DNA of 64,000 bases from Leptospira licerasiae serovar Varillal str. VAR 010 (GCF_000244755.1 NZ_AHOO02000006.1:273674-337673), one strand, 5' to 3'. Positions 17,461 through 28,998 are shown, numbered from the stretch's first letter. Notes: generated by a model not told the origin, from the letters alone. Made by a program: numbers and translations.

Positions 17461-18285
17461 ATGAAACGCAAAATCGCATTTTGCCTGGCAATTTTTTCAA
17501 TCGCAGGCATACTCAACGCTCAAGACAACCAAGGCCAAAAGAAGGAAGACGGTCAAACCGGTGCGGCTATCCTTGAAACGGAAAAAGGTCTGGACCAAAG
17601 AGTTACCGCTCTAAACGAAAGACTGAAACGTCATACCGTACTTATGAAAATGAAAGTACGTGTTCTTCCATTCAGAACCGTTCTTTACAAAGGAAAAGCA
17701 AACAACGACGAATGTGTGGTTTCCAGCAGTAACGCACAAGAAGATGCAGCAAATAACTGTATCCGAGTAGAAGTTTACGATTTCATTAAGGACGAGGAAA
17801 GAGGCCAAGGTAAGATCGTTCAAGGTGGACTTTCCAAATATATGGAAATCTTCTTCGAAGGACCTAACTCAAACGATCCGGATCCTAGAATGGAACCTCC
17901 CCGTAAGATCAGCAAAATTATCAGCAGAGTTTATAAGAACAACTTCCTGATCGAAGATAAATCGGTTTCCGAGATCATCGACAGAGCTCCTAACGATCAA
18001 CCAGGTCATAACGATAAAATCGAACTTTTTTATCAAAAGAACGGTTATCCTGAAGGTGGTCGCCCAGAAACTCCTAGCGAAAAAGGTGTCGGTAAATACG
18101 TTCTTGCTAACGTAGAAAATACCAAGACTCACCCGATCCGTAACACTTTCAAAAAGACGTTCTACATTAAACATTTGGATTCGTTCGACAGATTATTTAC
18201 CAAAATTTTCGATTACAACGACCAATTAGGTAATGAGAATTACAAAGAGAACGTTAATACGCTCAAGGAATCCCTGAAATACTAA
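17461..18285 (+). CDS. fcpB: Secreted protein, probable flagellar coiling protein FcpB
   Basis: 274 residues with a cleavable Sec signal (cleavage likely LNA|QDN, residue ~20). The mature protein is ~29 kDa and soluble, with alternating charged helices (VTALNERLKRHTVLMKMKVR) and a C-terminal KHLDSFDRLFTKIFDYND region. Size, secretion, and position near fliM and fliN agree with my memory of FcpB, a leptospiral flagellar sheath surface protein; the assignment rests on that and not on a motif. The codons look biased toward those of highly expressed genes. Start ATG 17461 follows an AAGGAAATAGGG stretch. If not FcpB, it is a periplasmic protein of unknown function. Confidence 0.6.
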   Translation: MKRKIAFCLAIFSIAGILNAQDNQGQKKEDGQTGAAILETEKGLDQRVTALNERLKRHTVLMKMKVRVLPFRTVLYKGKANNDECVVSSSNAQEDAANNCIRVEVYDFIKDEERGQGKIVQGGLSKYMEIFFEGPNSNDPDPRMEPPRKISKIISRVYKNNFLIEDKSVSEIIDRAPNDQPGHNDKIELFYQKNGYPEGGRPETPSEKGVGKYVLANVENTKTHPIRNTFKKTFYIKHLDSFDRLFTKIFDYNDQLGNENYKENVNTLKESLKY

Positions 18286-18290
18286 GCTAA

Positions 18291-18812
18291 GTGCGGTATA
18301 TTCTTCCTTGTTCTTCCTGCGGCACTGAACTCAGGATTCCCATTGATTTGGGAAGACTGACTGTTCGGTGTCCTAGATGTTATCATTCTTTCGTTTTTGA
18401 TCCGGAAGACCCGGCCAGTTTTAGAGGCGGAAGATACGATCTCCCCGGAGGAGATTCCGGTTCTAAGAGTCCCCGTTCCATACGGGGATTTTTTCGTTTT
18501 CTAAAAGATAAATTCGAATCTATCAAATCCAGATTCAGTCGGAATCGATCTTTTGGCTGGCAAAATCCAGGAGAACGAGAACAGCCTCGATCATTCGAAA
18601 ATTATAATGATCCAAACCGGACAGGATTCGGTCCTCTACTCGCAAAATATATTCTATTCATCCTGATCCTGATAGGGATCGCAAGAGCATGTTTCTTTTC
18701 TTCCCAAAACTGGAACGATTCCGTTCCGAATTGGGATACTCCGGAGACTCAGGAGCCTTCCGTTCCAACTCCAGGGGAAGAAGAGAATAACGCTCCCCAA
18801 GTAGAAATTTAG
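18291..18812 (+). CDS. Zinc-ribbon membrane protein
   Basis: 173 residues, GTG start 5 bases after the previous stop. The N-terminal zinc ribbon CSSCGTELRIP ... VRCPRCYHSF (two CxxC pairs, MJ0042-like) is followed by a basic Arg/Ser/Phe-rich region, one transmembrane helix (~120-140), and an acidic Pro/Glu tail outside. Topology suggests a cytoplasmic zinc ribbon anchored at the membrane. Function unknown. It sits between the probable fcpB and rsmE, 6 bases before the latter. Confidence 0.78.
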   Translation: MRYILPCSSCGTELRIPIDLGRLTVRCPRCYHSFVFDPEDPASFRGGRYDLPGGDSGSKSPRSIRGFFRFLKDKFESIKSRFSRNRSFGWQNPGEREQPRSFENYNDPNRTGFGPLLAKYILFILILIGIARACFFSSQNWNDSVPNWDTPETQEPSVPTPGEEENNAPQVEI

Positions 18813-18818
18813 ATTTTT

Positions 18819-19571
18819 ATGAACTACCTAATATTGGATCCCTCTCAGAAGATTCATTCTGGGGAATTCAAGATCTCTAATCAGGGTCGGATCAATCATA
18901 TTCTAAAAGTTTTACAAAAAAGAGAAGGAGATAGGATCAAGGCCGGTTTACTGGACACTAGTTTAGGGATCTTTAAAATTCGAAAACTGTCTCCAGACGG
19001 AATTTTAGGATCTTACACAGAAATTTTAAAACCTAAAAGAAGAAGTCCAAGCATCCATCTAATCCTCTCCGTTCAAAGACCTCCTACTGTGGAAAAGATC
19101 TTAGAATTGGCCGGCGTTTGGGGAGTACAATCTTTGGAATTCAGGCTTGCTTCACTATCTAGAACGGAATATCTCACCTCCCCTATTTGGAAAGAAGAGA
19201 ATATCAGAGAAAAATTGATTCTAGGAATGGAACAAGGCGGGAATGTTTTTTTTCCAAAATGGGAGCTTGGATTTGTTCCACCTGGCAAAAAGTCTAGTTT
19301 TCAAAAAAAGGGATCTATTTCGGAGATAATAAACTCTTCCCGTAAGTTTTTCTATTTGGATAAAAAAGGAAGATCTATCCAAGAGTTTCTACCCTTGGAT
19401 GAAAAAGAATACTGCATTTTAGTAGGACCGGAGCCCGGTTGGACGAAAGCAGAATTGGAAATATTCAGAAAATCAAATATCCCGGGAGTAAGACTTTCTT
19501 CGTCCGTTTTAAGATCGGAACAGGCGGTGTCCTTCTTTCTTTCCCAATGGGAAAACTCTCTCCCTCGTTGA
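18819..19571 (+). CDS. rsmE: 16S rRNA m3U1498 methyltransferase RsmE
   Basis: 250 residues, SPOUT-class methyltransferase acting on the small ribosomal subunit. An N-terminal PUA-like region (NQGRINHILKVLQKREGD) is followed by the knotted SAM-binding domain: ILVGPEPGWTKAELEIF near 200 and the C-terminal VRLSSSVLRSEQAVSFFL, the RsmE signature (normally LGxRILRTETA). Its stop ends at 19571, and the convergent outer-membrane gene stops at the next base, leaving no intergenic space. Confidence 0.93.
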   Translation: MNYLILDPSQKIHSGEFKISNQGRINHILKVLQKREGDRIKAGLLDTSLGIFKIRKLSPDGILGSYTEILKPKRRSPSIHLILSVQRPPTVEKILELAGVWGVQSLEFRLASLSRTEYLTSPIWKEENIREKLILGMEQGGNVFFPKWELGFVPPGKKSSFQKKGSISEIINSSRKFFYLDKKGRSIQEFLPLDEKEYCILVGPEPGWTKAELEIFRKSNIPGVRLSSSVLRSEQAVSFFLSQWENSLPR

Positions 19572-21248
19572 TTAGAAGGACAAAGAATTAGAGAACAGAA
19601 CCTTTTGTTCGTCTTGGGCAACGAAACTATTCGAGGTGCTATCGTAAACCCATCTGCGGATGTCTTGGACTCTGATCGCTATAAATCCAAGGTTCAGAGC
19701 GGCTTCTATCGCACCGACTGAGTTATCGTCCACCTTGAATGCGTCTTTATTCTGATCAAAATTCTTACGCGTATAATATCCGGAGATCATGAAAAAAGAA
19801 CCGATCGGGAAATACAAACCTACGAATATCCTGGAGTTATTCGGTCCTGAATAATTTTCATAATTCGCTTCTAAGGAAACTCTATAAAAATTAAATACTA
19901 CGGAAGTGAAATATCCTTTCAGTCTTGCTCCATCCGGGTCCATAAGTTTGGCAGCTTCCAGCTTTGTCATTGGTAGTTGAGAGTTCACATTGGATTGGTA
20001 TCTCTCCAATTCGTAAAAGCTATCGAAATACATCGGAATATAGTTCGCATCCATATTCCTGTATTCAGGTTTGATCTTAGCATAGATATCTTTTCCACCG
20101 AAGCGGAACATTGCACCCGTATGAGTTCCTTTAGAGTTCAATAATTTAATGGTGTTTACGTCGTAGTACGGAGTGATCTCTATATACTTTGTGCTGATGA
20201 GTTTATATTCTGCATCCATACCTTGGATGATCAGTCTTTCAGATTGTTCCACGAGCGGGTTATTATTGGAATCCAAACGTAAACGGCCGGTTGTATCGAA
20301 TGAAAGTTGTGTCGGAGCCTTTGTATCGAATGCAGTCGTATAGCCTATAGAGAATCTATTTGCGAAATTGTCCTGATTGAAGAACTCTTTTAACTTTTCC
20401 TTACGAGATTCAGGCTTTTTCTCGATAGGGATCATCTCTTCTCTCATTTGGTGGGTCTTTTGGTCCTCTACCAAAGCTCTGTATTTTTCTCTGTCTTCAG
20501 GATCTACTCCTGCTTCTTCATAGACTTTTTTTCGACCGGCTTCGTCCGCCACGTTTCCTTGTCCAAGTTGCAACATCCCAAATAATTGGGATCTTCCCGT
20601 AAATAGATCGAATAATTTGAATGCGATCGCAAAAGGACGAACGTATCCTCTAGCCGCGCCTATCTCGTGAGTATAAACCGAATTTGTAAATACCTGCACT
20701 CCTCCATAATCGTTATTAAAATCCGCCATTAGACCCACATTGTAAATGTCTATCCTTTGGTTGTTTACGTAACGGTTTACTATGGTTCCGTGCCCTATAT
20801 ATCCATCAAAAAGTTTTCCAGCATAAAAAGAGAAGGTAGTCTCTCCAGGTTTATAAAGTCCGTAAGTCCCGTACCAGATATTATTGATCAGCCTTAGATA
20901 ATCGCTCTTTTGGTCGTAGTCGATTTTACGAATGCTTCCTACTTTTAAGGTAGGATCTTTCGGATCCTGATCGTATGCGAGAAAGTTCATCGGAGCCGTG
21001 AGTGATAGTCCGAATTCTCCCCCGAAATTCAAATTTAAGGTGGGAGCAAGATATAGATAATAGTCGTTATTGAACTTGTTTACCCCTGCATCGAATGTAA
21101 ATGGATCAGGAGGTTGCATATATTGTCTGCCGGGAGGCATCCAAAGTTGTGCCTCAAGATCTTCTGCAGGCAAAAGATAAAAAGAGAGAAGTAGAATTCC
21201 CGGAAGTAATAAAGATCTTCTAAATAAATTCAAAAAGTTTAATTTCAT
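19572..21248 (-). CDS. Putative outer-membrane beta-barrel protein
   Basis: About 558 residues from ATG 21248; an upstream start at 21305 would place 19 charged residues before the signal peptide. After the signal, the sequence is rich in alternating Tyr/Phe/Asn strands (YYLYLAPTLNLNFGGEFGLSL, FSFYAGKLFDGYIGHG, YFTSVVFNFYRVSLEANYEN) with Gly and aromatic girdles. It ends in KVLFSNSLSF, a C-terminal aromatic as in BAM-inserted barrels. A charged insertion near 250-300 may be a surface or periplasmic loop. I do not recognise a named leptospiral OMP. Role unknown: porin, transporter or adhesin. Confidence 0.7.
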   Translation of the reverse strand: MKLNFLNLFRRSLLLPGILLLSFYLLPAEDLEAQLWMPPGRQYMQPPDPFTFDAGVNKFNNDYYLYLAPTLNLNFGGEFGLSLTAPMNFLAYDQDPKDPTLKVGSIRKIDYDQKSDYLRLINNIWYGTYGLYKPGETTFSFYAGKLFDGYIGHGTIVNRYVNNQRIDIYNVGLMADFNNDYGGVQVFTNSVYTHEIGAARGYVRPFAIAFKLFDLFTGRSQLFGMLQLGQGNVADEAGRKKVYEEAGVDPEDREKYRALVEDQKTHQMREEMIPIEKKPESRKEKLKEFFNQDNFANRFSIGYTTAFDTKAPTQLSFDTTGRLRLDSNNNPLVEQSERLIIQGMDAEYKLISTKYIEITPYYDVNTIKLLNSKGTHTGAMFRFGGKDIYAKIKPEYRNMDANYIPMYFDSFYELERYQSNVNSQLPMTKLEAAKLMDPDGARLKGYFTSVVFNFYRVSLEANYENYSGPNNSRIFVGLYFPIGSFFMISGYYTRKNFDQNKDAFKVDDNSVGAIEAALNLGFIAIRVQDIRRWVYDSTSNSFVAQDEQKVLFSNSLSF

Positions 21249-21567
21249 ATTTGAGCCGGAATTTCTCCGGGGACCGCATTTCAATTCATCCAAAAATAGT
21301 ACCACTAGTATCGTATTACGTACGCGGAATCTAAATGACTAACCGATTCTATCAGAACCTTGCGTTGAAAAACCAATAAAACGGGAATATTTCTCGTATT
21401 TTAGAAAATATTTTCCAAAATATGCTGAATTTCATTTCTTAAGGGATGGATTTTCAAAAGAATTTTGCAAGTTTCTCTTCCTTCCCCCATATCCGTTATA
21501 ACGATTATTTTATCTTATTTAACAAATTTTAGATGGACATTGTAGAGCAATTTTCTACTCTCAGTAA

Positions 21568-22887
<1,320 letters not shown>

Positions 22888-22921
22888 CTTCCGGCTCTAT
22901 CCAAAAAATCGTCTAATAATC

Positions 22922-22983
22922 AGCCACTTTCTCTTTTTGCTTTCCTAAGCTTGCTTTGGATCGTCTGAAAAAGGAAAGTGGCT
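22922..22983 (+). other. Long intercistronic hairpin between metY and metX
   Basis: The arms AGCCACTTTCTCTTTTT (22922-22938) and AAAAAGGAAAGTGGCT (22968-22983) pair over 16 bp with one bulged base, separated by 29 bases. No T tract follows, so it is not an obvious terminator. It could stabilise or process the metYXW message. Confidence 0.7.
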
Positions 22984-23004
22984 TAGTTATTTGGAACTTA
23001 AAAC

Positions 23005-24114
23005 ATGGGATCGAATCAATCCGTCGGAATAGTAGAACCAAAAACCGCAGTGCTGGGAGATCTACGCCTGGACAACGGTTCCATCCTTTCTCCCACCATA
23101 GTCGCCTACGAGACCTACGGAACTCTTTCTCCCAACAAAGACAATGCAATACTGATTTGCCATGCACTTTCAGGAGACGCTCATGCCGCAGGCTTTCATT
23201 CGGAAGGGGAAAAACGTCCCGGTTGGTGGGACGAATATATCGGTCCCGGTAAAGCATTCGATACAAATCAATATTTTGTAATATCTTCTAATGTGATCGG
23301 CGGATGTAAAGGCTCGTCTGGACCTATGAGTATCAATCCAGTAAGCGGTAAACCTTACGGTTCCAGCTTCCCTTTCGTTTCCATCAAGGATATGGTAGCC
23401 GCTCAAAAACTTTTGGTAGAATCCTTCGGTATCCAAAGATTGCTTTGTGTGGCCGGCGGTTCCATGGGAGGAATGCAGGCTTTACAATGGAGTATTTCTT
23501 ATCCGGATGCTTTAGAGAATTGTATAATACTAGCATCTTCCGCAGAACATTCAGCAATGCAGATCGCTTTTAACGAAGTAGGAAGGCAGGCAATCCTTTC
23601 CGACCCGAATTGGAATAACGGATTGTACGAAGATAATGCAACTCCTAGAAAAGGTCTCGCCTTAGCAAGAATGATGGGCCATATTACTTATCTTTCCGAC
23701 CATAAGATGAGAGAAAAATTCGGCAGGAAACCGCCAGTAGGAAATCTGTTAAATTCGGATTTTGCAGTAGGAAGTTATTTAATCTACCAGGGAGAAAGTT
23801 TCGTAGATCGGTTTGATGCGAATTCATATATCTATGTAACCAAGGCCCTTGATCATTTTAGTTTGGGCAAAGGCCAGGAACTTACTAAAGCTCTCAGTCC
23901 AGCTCAGTGTAGATTTTTAGTGGTCTCTTATAGTTCTGATTGGCTCTACCCTCCTTCTCAATCCAGAGAAATTGTGAAAAGTTTAGAAGCTTCAGATAAA
24001 AGAGTCTTTTATGTGGAACTTACTACGAACGAAGGCCATGATAGTTTTCTACTTCCTAACCAAAAACAGGAAGATGTGATCAGAGGTTTCCTAAATATGC
24101 CGGTGAACGAATGA
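23005..24114 (+). CDS. metX: Homoserine O-acetyltransferase
   Basis: 369 residues, alpha/beta-hydrolase fold, transferring acetyl from acetyl-CoA to homoserine. The triad is readable: nucleophile Ser153 in GGSMGGMQ, Asp312 in SSDWLYPP, His345 in NEGHDSF. The oxyanion region [12 protein letters not shown] and the MetX signature [14 protein letters not shown] are present. MetX is a known route to methionine in Leptospira. Start ATG 23005; metW overlaps its stop by 4 bases. Confidence 0.97.
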   Translation: MGSNQSVGIVEPKTAVLGDLRLDNGSILSPTIVAYETYGTLSPNKDNAILICHALSGDAHAAGFHSEGEKRPGWWDEYIGPGKAFDTNQYFVISSNVIGGCKGSSGPMSINPVSGKPYGSSFPFVSIKDMVAAQKLLVESFGIQRLLCVAGGSMGGMQALQWSISYPDALENCIILASSAEHSAMQIAFNEVGRQAILSDPNWNNGLYEDNATPRKGLALARMMGHITYLSDHKMREKFGRKPPVGNLLNSDFAVGSYLIYQGESFVDRFDANSYIYVTKALDHFSLGKGQELTKALSPAQCRFLVVSYSSDWLYPPSQSREIVKSLEASDKRVFYVELTTNEGHDSFLLPNQKQEDVIRGFLNMPVNE

Positions 24115-24722
24115 TAGATTCTAAGATCTTAAGTAGCACCACTCTGAGTGAAAGGCCGGATTTCGCATATATTCTGGATACGATCTCACCAGGTTCCAGA
24201 GTTTTGGACCTTGGTTGCGGTAATGGAGATCTTCTTTATCTTCTAAAACAAAAAGGGATCAGAGGACAAGGTATCGAGAAAGACGAGGACGCAATCGTAG
24301 AATGTATCCGCAAAGGAGTTTATGTTCACCACGGAGATATTGACGAGGGCTTAAGCCATCACGAAGACAAACGTTTCGATTACGTGATCTTAAACCAGAC
24401 TATCCAAGAGACTAGACATCCAGGCGACATTATAAAAGAATGTTTAAGGATAGGTAAACGTGTGATCATCGTTTTTCCGAACTTTGGTTACTGGGAAGTT
24501 CGTTTTAGAATTCTTTTCCAAGGAAAAACTCCTGTTACGGATCTTCTTCCTTATCGCTGGTTTAATACACCTAACTTACATTTTCTTTCCGTTCTGGACT
24601 TCCAAGAATTCTGTGATATCCGAGGTTTTACCGTGGAAGACAAAGCATTTTTTACCGATCTGAAGCAGGTAAAATTCCGTCCGAACTTTTTTGCGAAGTT
24701 GGCTCTCTTTCAGATCAGGTAG
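24111..24722 (+). CDS. metW: MetW-type methyltransferase-fold protein
   Basis: 203 residues with a class I SAM-dependent methyltransferase fold: [15 protein letters not shown] at 31-45, GIEKDEDAI and [14 protein letters not shown]. The MetW family is coded next to metX in many bacteria and assists O-acetylhomoserine formation; its exact chemistry is unsettled. The 4-base ATGA overlap with metX shows translational coupling. The C-terminal [19 protein letters not shown] resembles other MetW tails. Confidence 0.93.
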   Translation: MIDSKILSSTTLSERPDFAYILDTISPGSRVLDLGCGNGDLLYLLKQKGIRGQGIEKDEDAIVECIRKGVYVHHGDIDEGLSHHEDKRFDYVILNQTIQETRHPGDIIKECLRIGKRVIIVFPNFGYWEVRFRILFQGKTPVTDLLPYRWFNTPNLHFLSVLDFQEFCDIRGFTVEDKAFFTDLKQVKFRPNFFAKLALFQIR

Positions 24723-24736
24723 TTTCGTAAAGAGTT

Positions 24737-24857
24737 CACGGAGTTTGGAGAGGCGCAGAGGTTTTCTCACGCAAGAGACGCGAAGCCGCAGAGGGTTTTG
24801 TAAGAGTTCCTACACATGAAATCAATTCCCCTCCGCGGCTCTGCGCCTCTGCGTGGT
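24737..24857. repeat. REP/BIME-like GC-rich dyad repeat
   Basis: The metW-ddl gap is filled by inverted, partly overlapping copies of a motif. The left part reads ...GAGAGGCGCAGAGG... and ...GAAGCCGCAGAGGG; the right part CCCCTCCGCGG-CTCTGCGCCTCTGCGTGG is its near reverse complement. I recognise this as the kind of motif dispersed in intergenic spaces of several bacteria. Copy number elsewhere in this genome cannot be seen. Confidence 0.75.
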
Positions 24858-24867
24858 AATTATAGTT

Positions 24868-25929
24868 CTAAACTCTCTGGGCCGGAGCTACCCCTGCTCT
24901 TTCGAGCGCCTGGTCGATCAAAGACTGATACAATGTTTGGATAGGTATCCCTGCTGCCTTAGCTTGTTGAGGGATAAGGCTTGTCTCAGTCATTCCGGGT
25001 AACGTGTTTGTTTCCAGAACGAATGGAGTTTCTCCTACGATTATAAAATCCGTTCTAGAGTAACCTTCACAACCTAGTGTTTTGTGGGCGAGAATGGATT
25101 GTTCCTGGATCTTGGAGATGATCTTTTCAGGCAAACGAGCAGGAGTGATCTCTTGGGAAAGTCCCGGTTTGTATTTGGATTCCACATCGAAAAATTCTCC
25201 ACCTGGGATAATCTCCGTAGGAGGAAGAGCTTCTAAAATTCTTTTGGAACCTTCTTTCTTTTCCCAGACTCCACAGGAAACTTCCGTTCCTTTTAGGAAT
25301 TTTTGCAAGATTGCGTGTTCTTCCGCATCGAAAAATTCGGGCAGTCTTTTACGTAGATCTTCCGGTCCTTCTATCCTGAATGTATGAAAACTAGAACCGC
25401 CTTCTACCGGTTTTAGAAAAAGAGGATATTCTAAACCGGAATTTTCGACCAAAGTCGGATTTTCGGAATATTCTTTTTTTCTCAATTCCCAAAACGGAGC
25501 CACGGACATTCCTGCGAGTTGGAACAATCGATTTGCTCTGATCTTGTCCATTGCAAGCGCAGAAGCTTTTACATCGGAACCTGTGAATGGTATCCCAAGA
25601 ACTTTTAAGAATCCTTGGACAGAACCGTCTTCTCCGCTCGTTCCATGTAATCCTAAAAATGCGACATCACAATCTAACGAGGAAAACGGTCCGGCGCTTA
25701 TGGCATGAAGTTCTTCGAATTCCCTTAAATACTCTTCCGGATCCTTGGGATTTCCTTCCGGGAACTCTGGTCGATACTCTTTAGGGATCGCCCACCTCCC
25801 GTCTCTGGAAATCAGAATGGGTTTGACCGAATGTCCCATGGCAGACAAAGTTTTACTTATGAAAGTGCCTGTGCGCAGGGAAATTTCGTGTTCTGTGGAA
25901 GTTCCGCCGAATAAAACTGCAATTTTCAA
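24868..25929 (-). CDS. ddl: D-alanine-D-alanine ligase
   Basis: 353 residues, ATP-grasp enzyme making the D-Ala-D-Ala dipeptide for peptidoglycan. Family landmarks: VLFGGTSTEHEIS at the N-terminus, FLGLHGTSGEDGSVQGFL near 91, FLKPVEGGSS (ATP lysine) near 170, YSRTDFIIV and ETNTLPGMTETSLIPQQA at the active site. Start ATG 25929, divergent from the aromatic-repeat gene by 38 bases. The C-terminal residues VAPAQRV extend slightly past the conserved end and abut the repeat. Confidence 0.97.
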   Translation of the reverse strand: MKIAVLFGGTSTEHEISLRTGTFISKTLSAMGHSVKPILISRDGRWAIPKEYRPEFPEGNPKDPEEYLREFEELHAISAGPFSSLDCDVAFLGLHGTSGEDGSVQGFLKVLGIPFTGSDVKASALAMDKIRANRLFQLAGMSVAPFWELRKKEYSENPTLVENSGLEYPLFLKPVEGGSSFHTFRIEGPEDLRKRLPEFFDAEEHAILQKFLKGTEVSCGVWEKKEGSKRILEALPPTEIIPGGEFFDVESKYKPGLSQEITPARLPEKIISKIQEQSILAHKTLGCEGYSRTDFIIVGETPFVLETNTLPGMTETSLIPQQAKAAGIPIQTLYQSLIDQALERAGVAPAQRV

Positions 25930-25967
25930 TGATCTAATCCCCTGTTGCTTAGGATTTTCCGGGAAGA

Positions 25968-27368
25968 ATGATAAATAAGAATCTAGTACTGATCCTTTTC
26001 TTCCTAGTTTGTACGGAAAGTCTATTTTCAGAATACCCTTTCAAACCGGTTTCACCTTACCCTTCCGAATACAAACAATTTTGGTTCTTATACCAATCCG
26101 AAAAAAGATTGGGAGAAGAAGAGCATATCTTCAGACCTTTCTTCTCCACTTATAAAGAAACTAAATCCAATTATAGATACGATACATTCTTATTCCCGAT
26201 CTACTATTCCGAAAAAACGGATTATTGGAGGGTATGGAGTTTTTTATTTTTCATCAGCGGAACGGAAGCCTATCACGACGATCTAGGTTGGGACGAGGAT
26301 ACTCTTTCTCCGCTTTTGATTTGGGGAAAAGGAGAAACCGCAAGAGAGTCCTATTTCGGATTTTTCCCTCTTTTCGGAAGACTCAGAGGAAAGGTCAGTT
26401 ACGCAGAGTTGAATTTTACTCTATTCCCTTTGTATTCTAATTGGAAATACAAGAATTACAACGCCCATTCGATCTTGTGGCCTTTGGTTATGTGGGGAGG
26501 TTCGGAAGTCAGAAACGATCTTAGGATCTTGCCGTTTTATTCTCATAAGATCCATAAGGGAAAATACGAACGTTATTCTATCCTTTGGCCTTTTATACAA
26601 TGGGGAAGTATCAACGAAGATAAAAGAGAACCTTTTACTTATAAAATGTTTTGGCCTTTCTACCTTTCCAAAGATTCCGAGTTCGGGAACATGAAGGCGA
26701 GAGCTTTTCTCTGGTTTCCGATTTTAGGTTCTTTGTTTTCATACGGATATGATAAAAGGACTCATGAAAAGGATCTGAACGTTCTATTTTTCCTTTTCCA
26801 GTACGGTCAAAACGACGACGAAGATTACAGAAAATTAATCTTATTTCCTTTTTACGGTTATTATAGATTCGCCTACAAAGAGACCAGATTTTTCACTCCT
26901 TTTTACTTCCGTTTGAGTACGGATAGTTATCATCTCAAATCTTCGGAGACCTACTTTATCCCTTTTTGGTGGAGAACGAACAGGACTTACGTTCAATGGG
27001 GAAGAGAAGAAAATTATTATAAGCTCTGGCCATTCTTCCGCTGGCATGAGGATAGAGAAGGTAACCTGACTTGGAATTTTCTTTCTTTATTTCCGATAAA
27101 ATCCGAACTTGTGGAAAGGATCTGGGATCCGGTCTGGTCTATCGTTGAGTATCAAAAATTGGCCAACGGAGAAAAAAGGCTCTCTTTTTTAATGAGGCTT
27201 TATACCCAGAGATGGAATGAAGAAGAACTGCATATCCATGTGCCATTGCTCGTGGAATATAGCTCCACTCCGGAAAAAACTTCTTATCAATTTTTATACG
27301 GTCTATTCGGATTAGAAAGAAGTAAGGATAAGACCACGGTGCAGATTTTTTGGTGGATTAGGCTCTAA
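25968..27368 (+). CDS. Secreted aromatic-repeat protein heading the Mla genes
   Basis: 466 residues. An N-terminal signal peptide (~22 residues) precedes a protein made almost entirely of imperfect ~30-45-residue units, each centred on an aromatic block such as [68 protein letters not shown] and LWPFFRW. Trp, Tyr and Phe are extremely frequent. Alternation suggests beta strands: a barrel, propeller or solenoid. I do not recognise the family. The stop is 5 bases from mlaE, so it is very likely part of the Mla lipid-transport operon, perhaps as an outer-membrane partner (inference). Confidence 0.75.
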   Translation: MINKNLVLILFFLVCTESLFSEYPFKPVSPYPSEYKQFWFLYQSEKRLGEEEHIFRPFFSTYKETKSNYRYDTFLFPIYYSEKTDYWRVWSFLFFISGTEAYHDDLGWDEDTLSPLLIWGKGETARESYFGFFPLFGRLRGKVSYAELNFTLFPLYSNWKYKNYNAHSILWPLVMWGGSEVRNDLRILPFYSHKIHKGKYERYSILWPFIQWGSINEDKREPFTYKMFWPFYLSKDSEFGNMKARAFLWFPILGSLFSYGYDKRTHEKDLNVLFFLFQYGQNDDEDYRKLILFPFYGYYRFAYKETRFFTPFYFRLSTDSYHLKSSETYFIPFWWRTNRTYVQWGREENYYKLWPFFRWHEDREGNLTWNFLSLFPIKSELVERIWDPVWSIVEYQKLANGEKRLSFLMRLYTQRWNEEELHIHVPLLVEYSSTPEKTSYQFLYGLFGLERSKDKTTVQIFWWIRL

Positions 27369-27373
27369 TCGAA

Positions 27374-28153
27374 ATGTTGGAATCCTTTAAAGAAAAAGCG
27401 AACGATACTCTATACGCCGCAGGTTATACGATCATTTTGATCGCGGAAACTTTTTTAAACCTGAGATTTGCGGTCGAAAAAAGAAAAGAAATTTTAGACC
27501 AGATGTTTATCTCCGGTGTCGGAAGTTTATTCGTAGTTTCGGTAGTTGCCGTTTTTACAGGGATGCTTCTCACATTAAACACAGGACTTGGATTGAAGGA
27601 TTTCGGGGCAGAAGGTCAGATCGGACTTCTTCTTACGATCACTCTCACCCGAGAGATGTCCCCTTTTATGACCGCACTTATTTTAGCTGCATCCATCGGA
27701 TCTGCGATCGCGGCGGAGATCGGAACCATGAAAGTTTCGGAAGAAATTGACGCTCTCGAAGTAATGTCTATCGATCCTGTGCGCTTTCTGGTATTCCCTA
27801 GAGTATTAGGTTTTTCTTTAATGGTACCTGTGCTCTGCGTATATTCCAGCATTTTGGGGATCTTAGGCGGAGCGTTAGTCGGTCATTTTCAATTGGGAAT
27901 AGAATACATTGTATATTTCCAGGACGTGAACGAAAGGATCACCTCCATTCCAGGTCTTAAGGATCTGTACACTGGACTATTCAAAGGTTACGTGTTCGGT
28001 CTCATCATTTCATCCATCTCCTGTTCTCACGGCTTACGAACGAGCGGAGGAGCGATCGGGGTCGGTAGAGCCACCCGAGAATCAGTGGTTACCTCCTTCT
28101 TGATGGTAATCTTTTTCGGTTACGTGATCACTGCGATCTTCTATAGGGAATAA
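27374..28153 (+). CDS. mlaE: Mla-type ABC transporter permease
   Basis: 259 residues, five to six membrane helices, inner-membrane permease of an MCE/Mla phospholipid transporter. Diagnostic segments are [67 protein letters not shown] and the C-terminal YREx. It is the first of three contiguous genes supplying permease, ATPase and MCE subunit. Confidence 0.94.
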   Translation: MLESFKEKANDTLYAAGYTIILIAETFLNLRFAVEKRKEILDQMFISGVGSLFVVSVVAVFTGMLLTLNTGLGLKDFGAEGQIGLLLTITLTREMSPFMTALILAASIGSAIAAEIGTMKVSEEIDALEVMSIDPVRFLVFPRVLGFSLMVPVLCVYSSILGILGGALVGHFQLGIEYIVYFQDVNERITSIPGLKDLYTGLFKGYVFGLIISSISCSHGLRTSGGAIGVGRATRESVVTSFLMVIFFGYVITAIFYRE

Positions 28154-28156
28154 ATT

Positions 28157-28924
28157 ATGGAAGAATACGCAATAGAACTCATAAATCTGCACAAGGCCTT
28201 CGGACAAAGAAAGATCCTGAAAGGTATGAATCTTCAGGTTAAAAAAGGAGAGACAATGGTGGTGCTTGGACCTTCCGGAACGGGAAAGTCTGTCACCTTA
28301 AAACATATCACAGGCCTTTTGGATCCGGATGCTGGAGAATGTAAGATCTTCGGTGAAAAAATCTCAGGGGTTACCATTCCGGAAAGAGAAAAGCTCCGCG
28401 CTAAAATGGGAGTCTTATTTCAATCAGGAGCGCTCATCAACTGGATGACCGTTTTTGATAACGTTGCGCTCCCCTTAAGAGAGCATAAATTATTTCCGGA
28501 AGAGGAAATCCAACGTATCGTTGCCGAAAAACTCAGGTTAGTGGATATGACTGTCGCAAAGGATAATTTTCCGAACGATATCTCTGGCGGTATGAAGAAG
28601 AGAGCTGGACTTGCAAGAGCGATCGCTTCCAATCCTCAGATCATATTATACGACGAACCTACATCAGGTCTAGATCCTGTTATGTCGAACGTGATCAACG
28701 AACTGATTATTCGGATCAAAAAGGAAACAGGCGCAGCACAGGTGGTGGTAACCCATGATATGTCCAGCGCATATATGATAGCCGACCGCATTTCATTTTT
28801 TTACGGTGGACAGGTCCTATTTACCGGAACCCCGGAAGAAGTGAAGAATTCTCCGAACGAATTCATCCGTCAGTTTATTAATGGGCATACCAAAGGGCCG
28901 ATGATTCTGGAAACTAAGAATTGA
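28157..28924 (+). CDS. mlaF: Mla-type ABC transporter ATP-binding protein
   Basis: 255 residues. Walker A GPSGTGKS at 38-45, Q-loop FQSGAL, ABC signature [14 protein letters not shown], Walker [14 protein letters not shown] and H-loop VVTHD are all intact. The KKR after the signature and the dimer-type C-terminus ([10 protein letters not shown]) are usual for MlaF. Energises phospholipid traffic between the membranes with MlaE. Begins 3 bases after mlaE. Confidence 0.95.
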   Translation: MEEYAIELINLHKAFGQRKILKGMNLQVKKGETMVVLGPSGTGKSVTLKHITGLLDPDAGECKIFGEKISGVTIPEREKLRAKMGVLFQSGALINWMTVFDNVALPLREHKLFPEEEIQRIVAEKLRLVDMTVAKDNFPNDISGGMKKRAGLARAIASNPQIILYDEPTSGLDPVMSNVINELIIRIKKETGAAQVVVTHDMSSAYMIADRISFFYGGQVLFTGTPEEVKNSPNEFIRQFINGHTKGPMILETKN

Positions 28925-28998
28925 AACCTGGGTCCTAAGAGAATATTCTGGATAAAAAGTCCGATATATATATATATAGTAAGAGTTTTGGATCCTAA

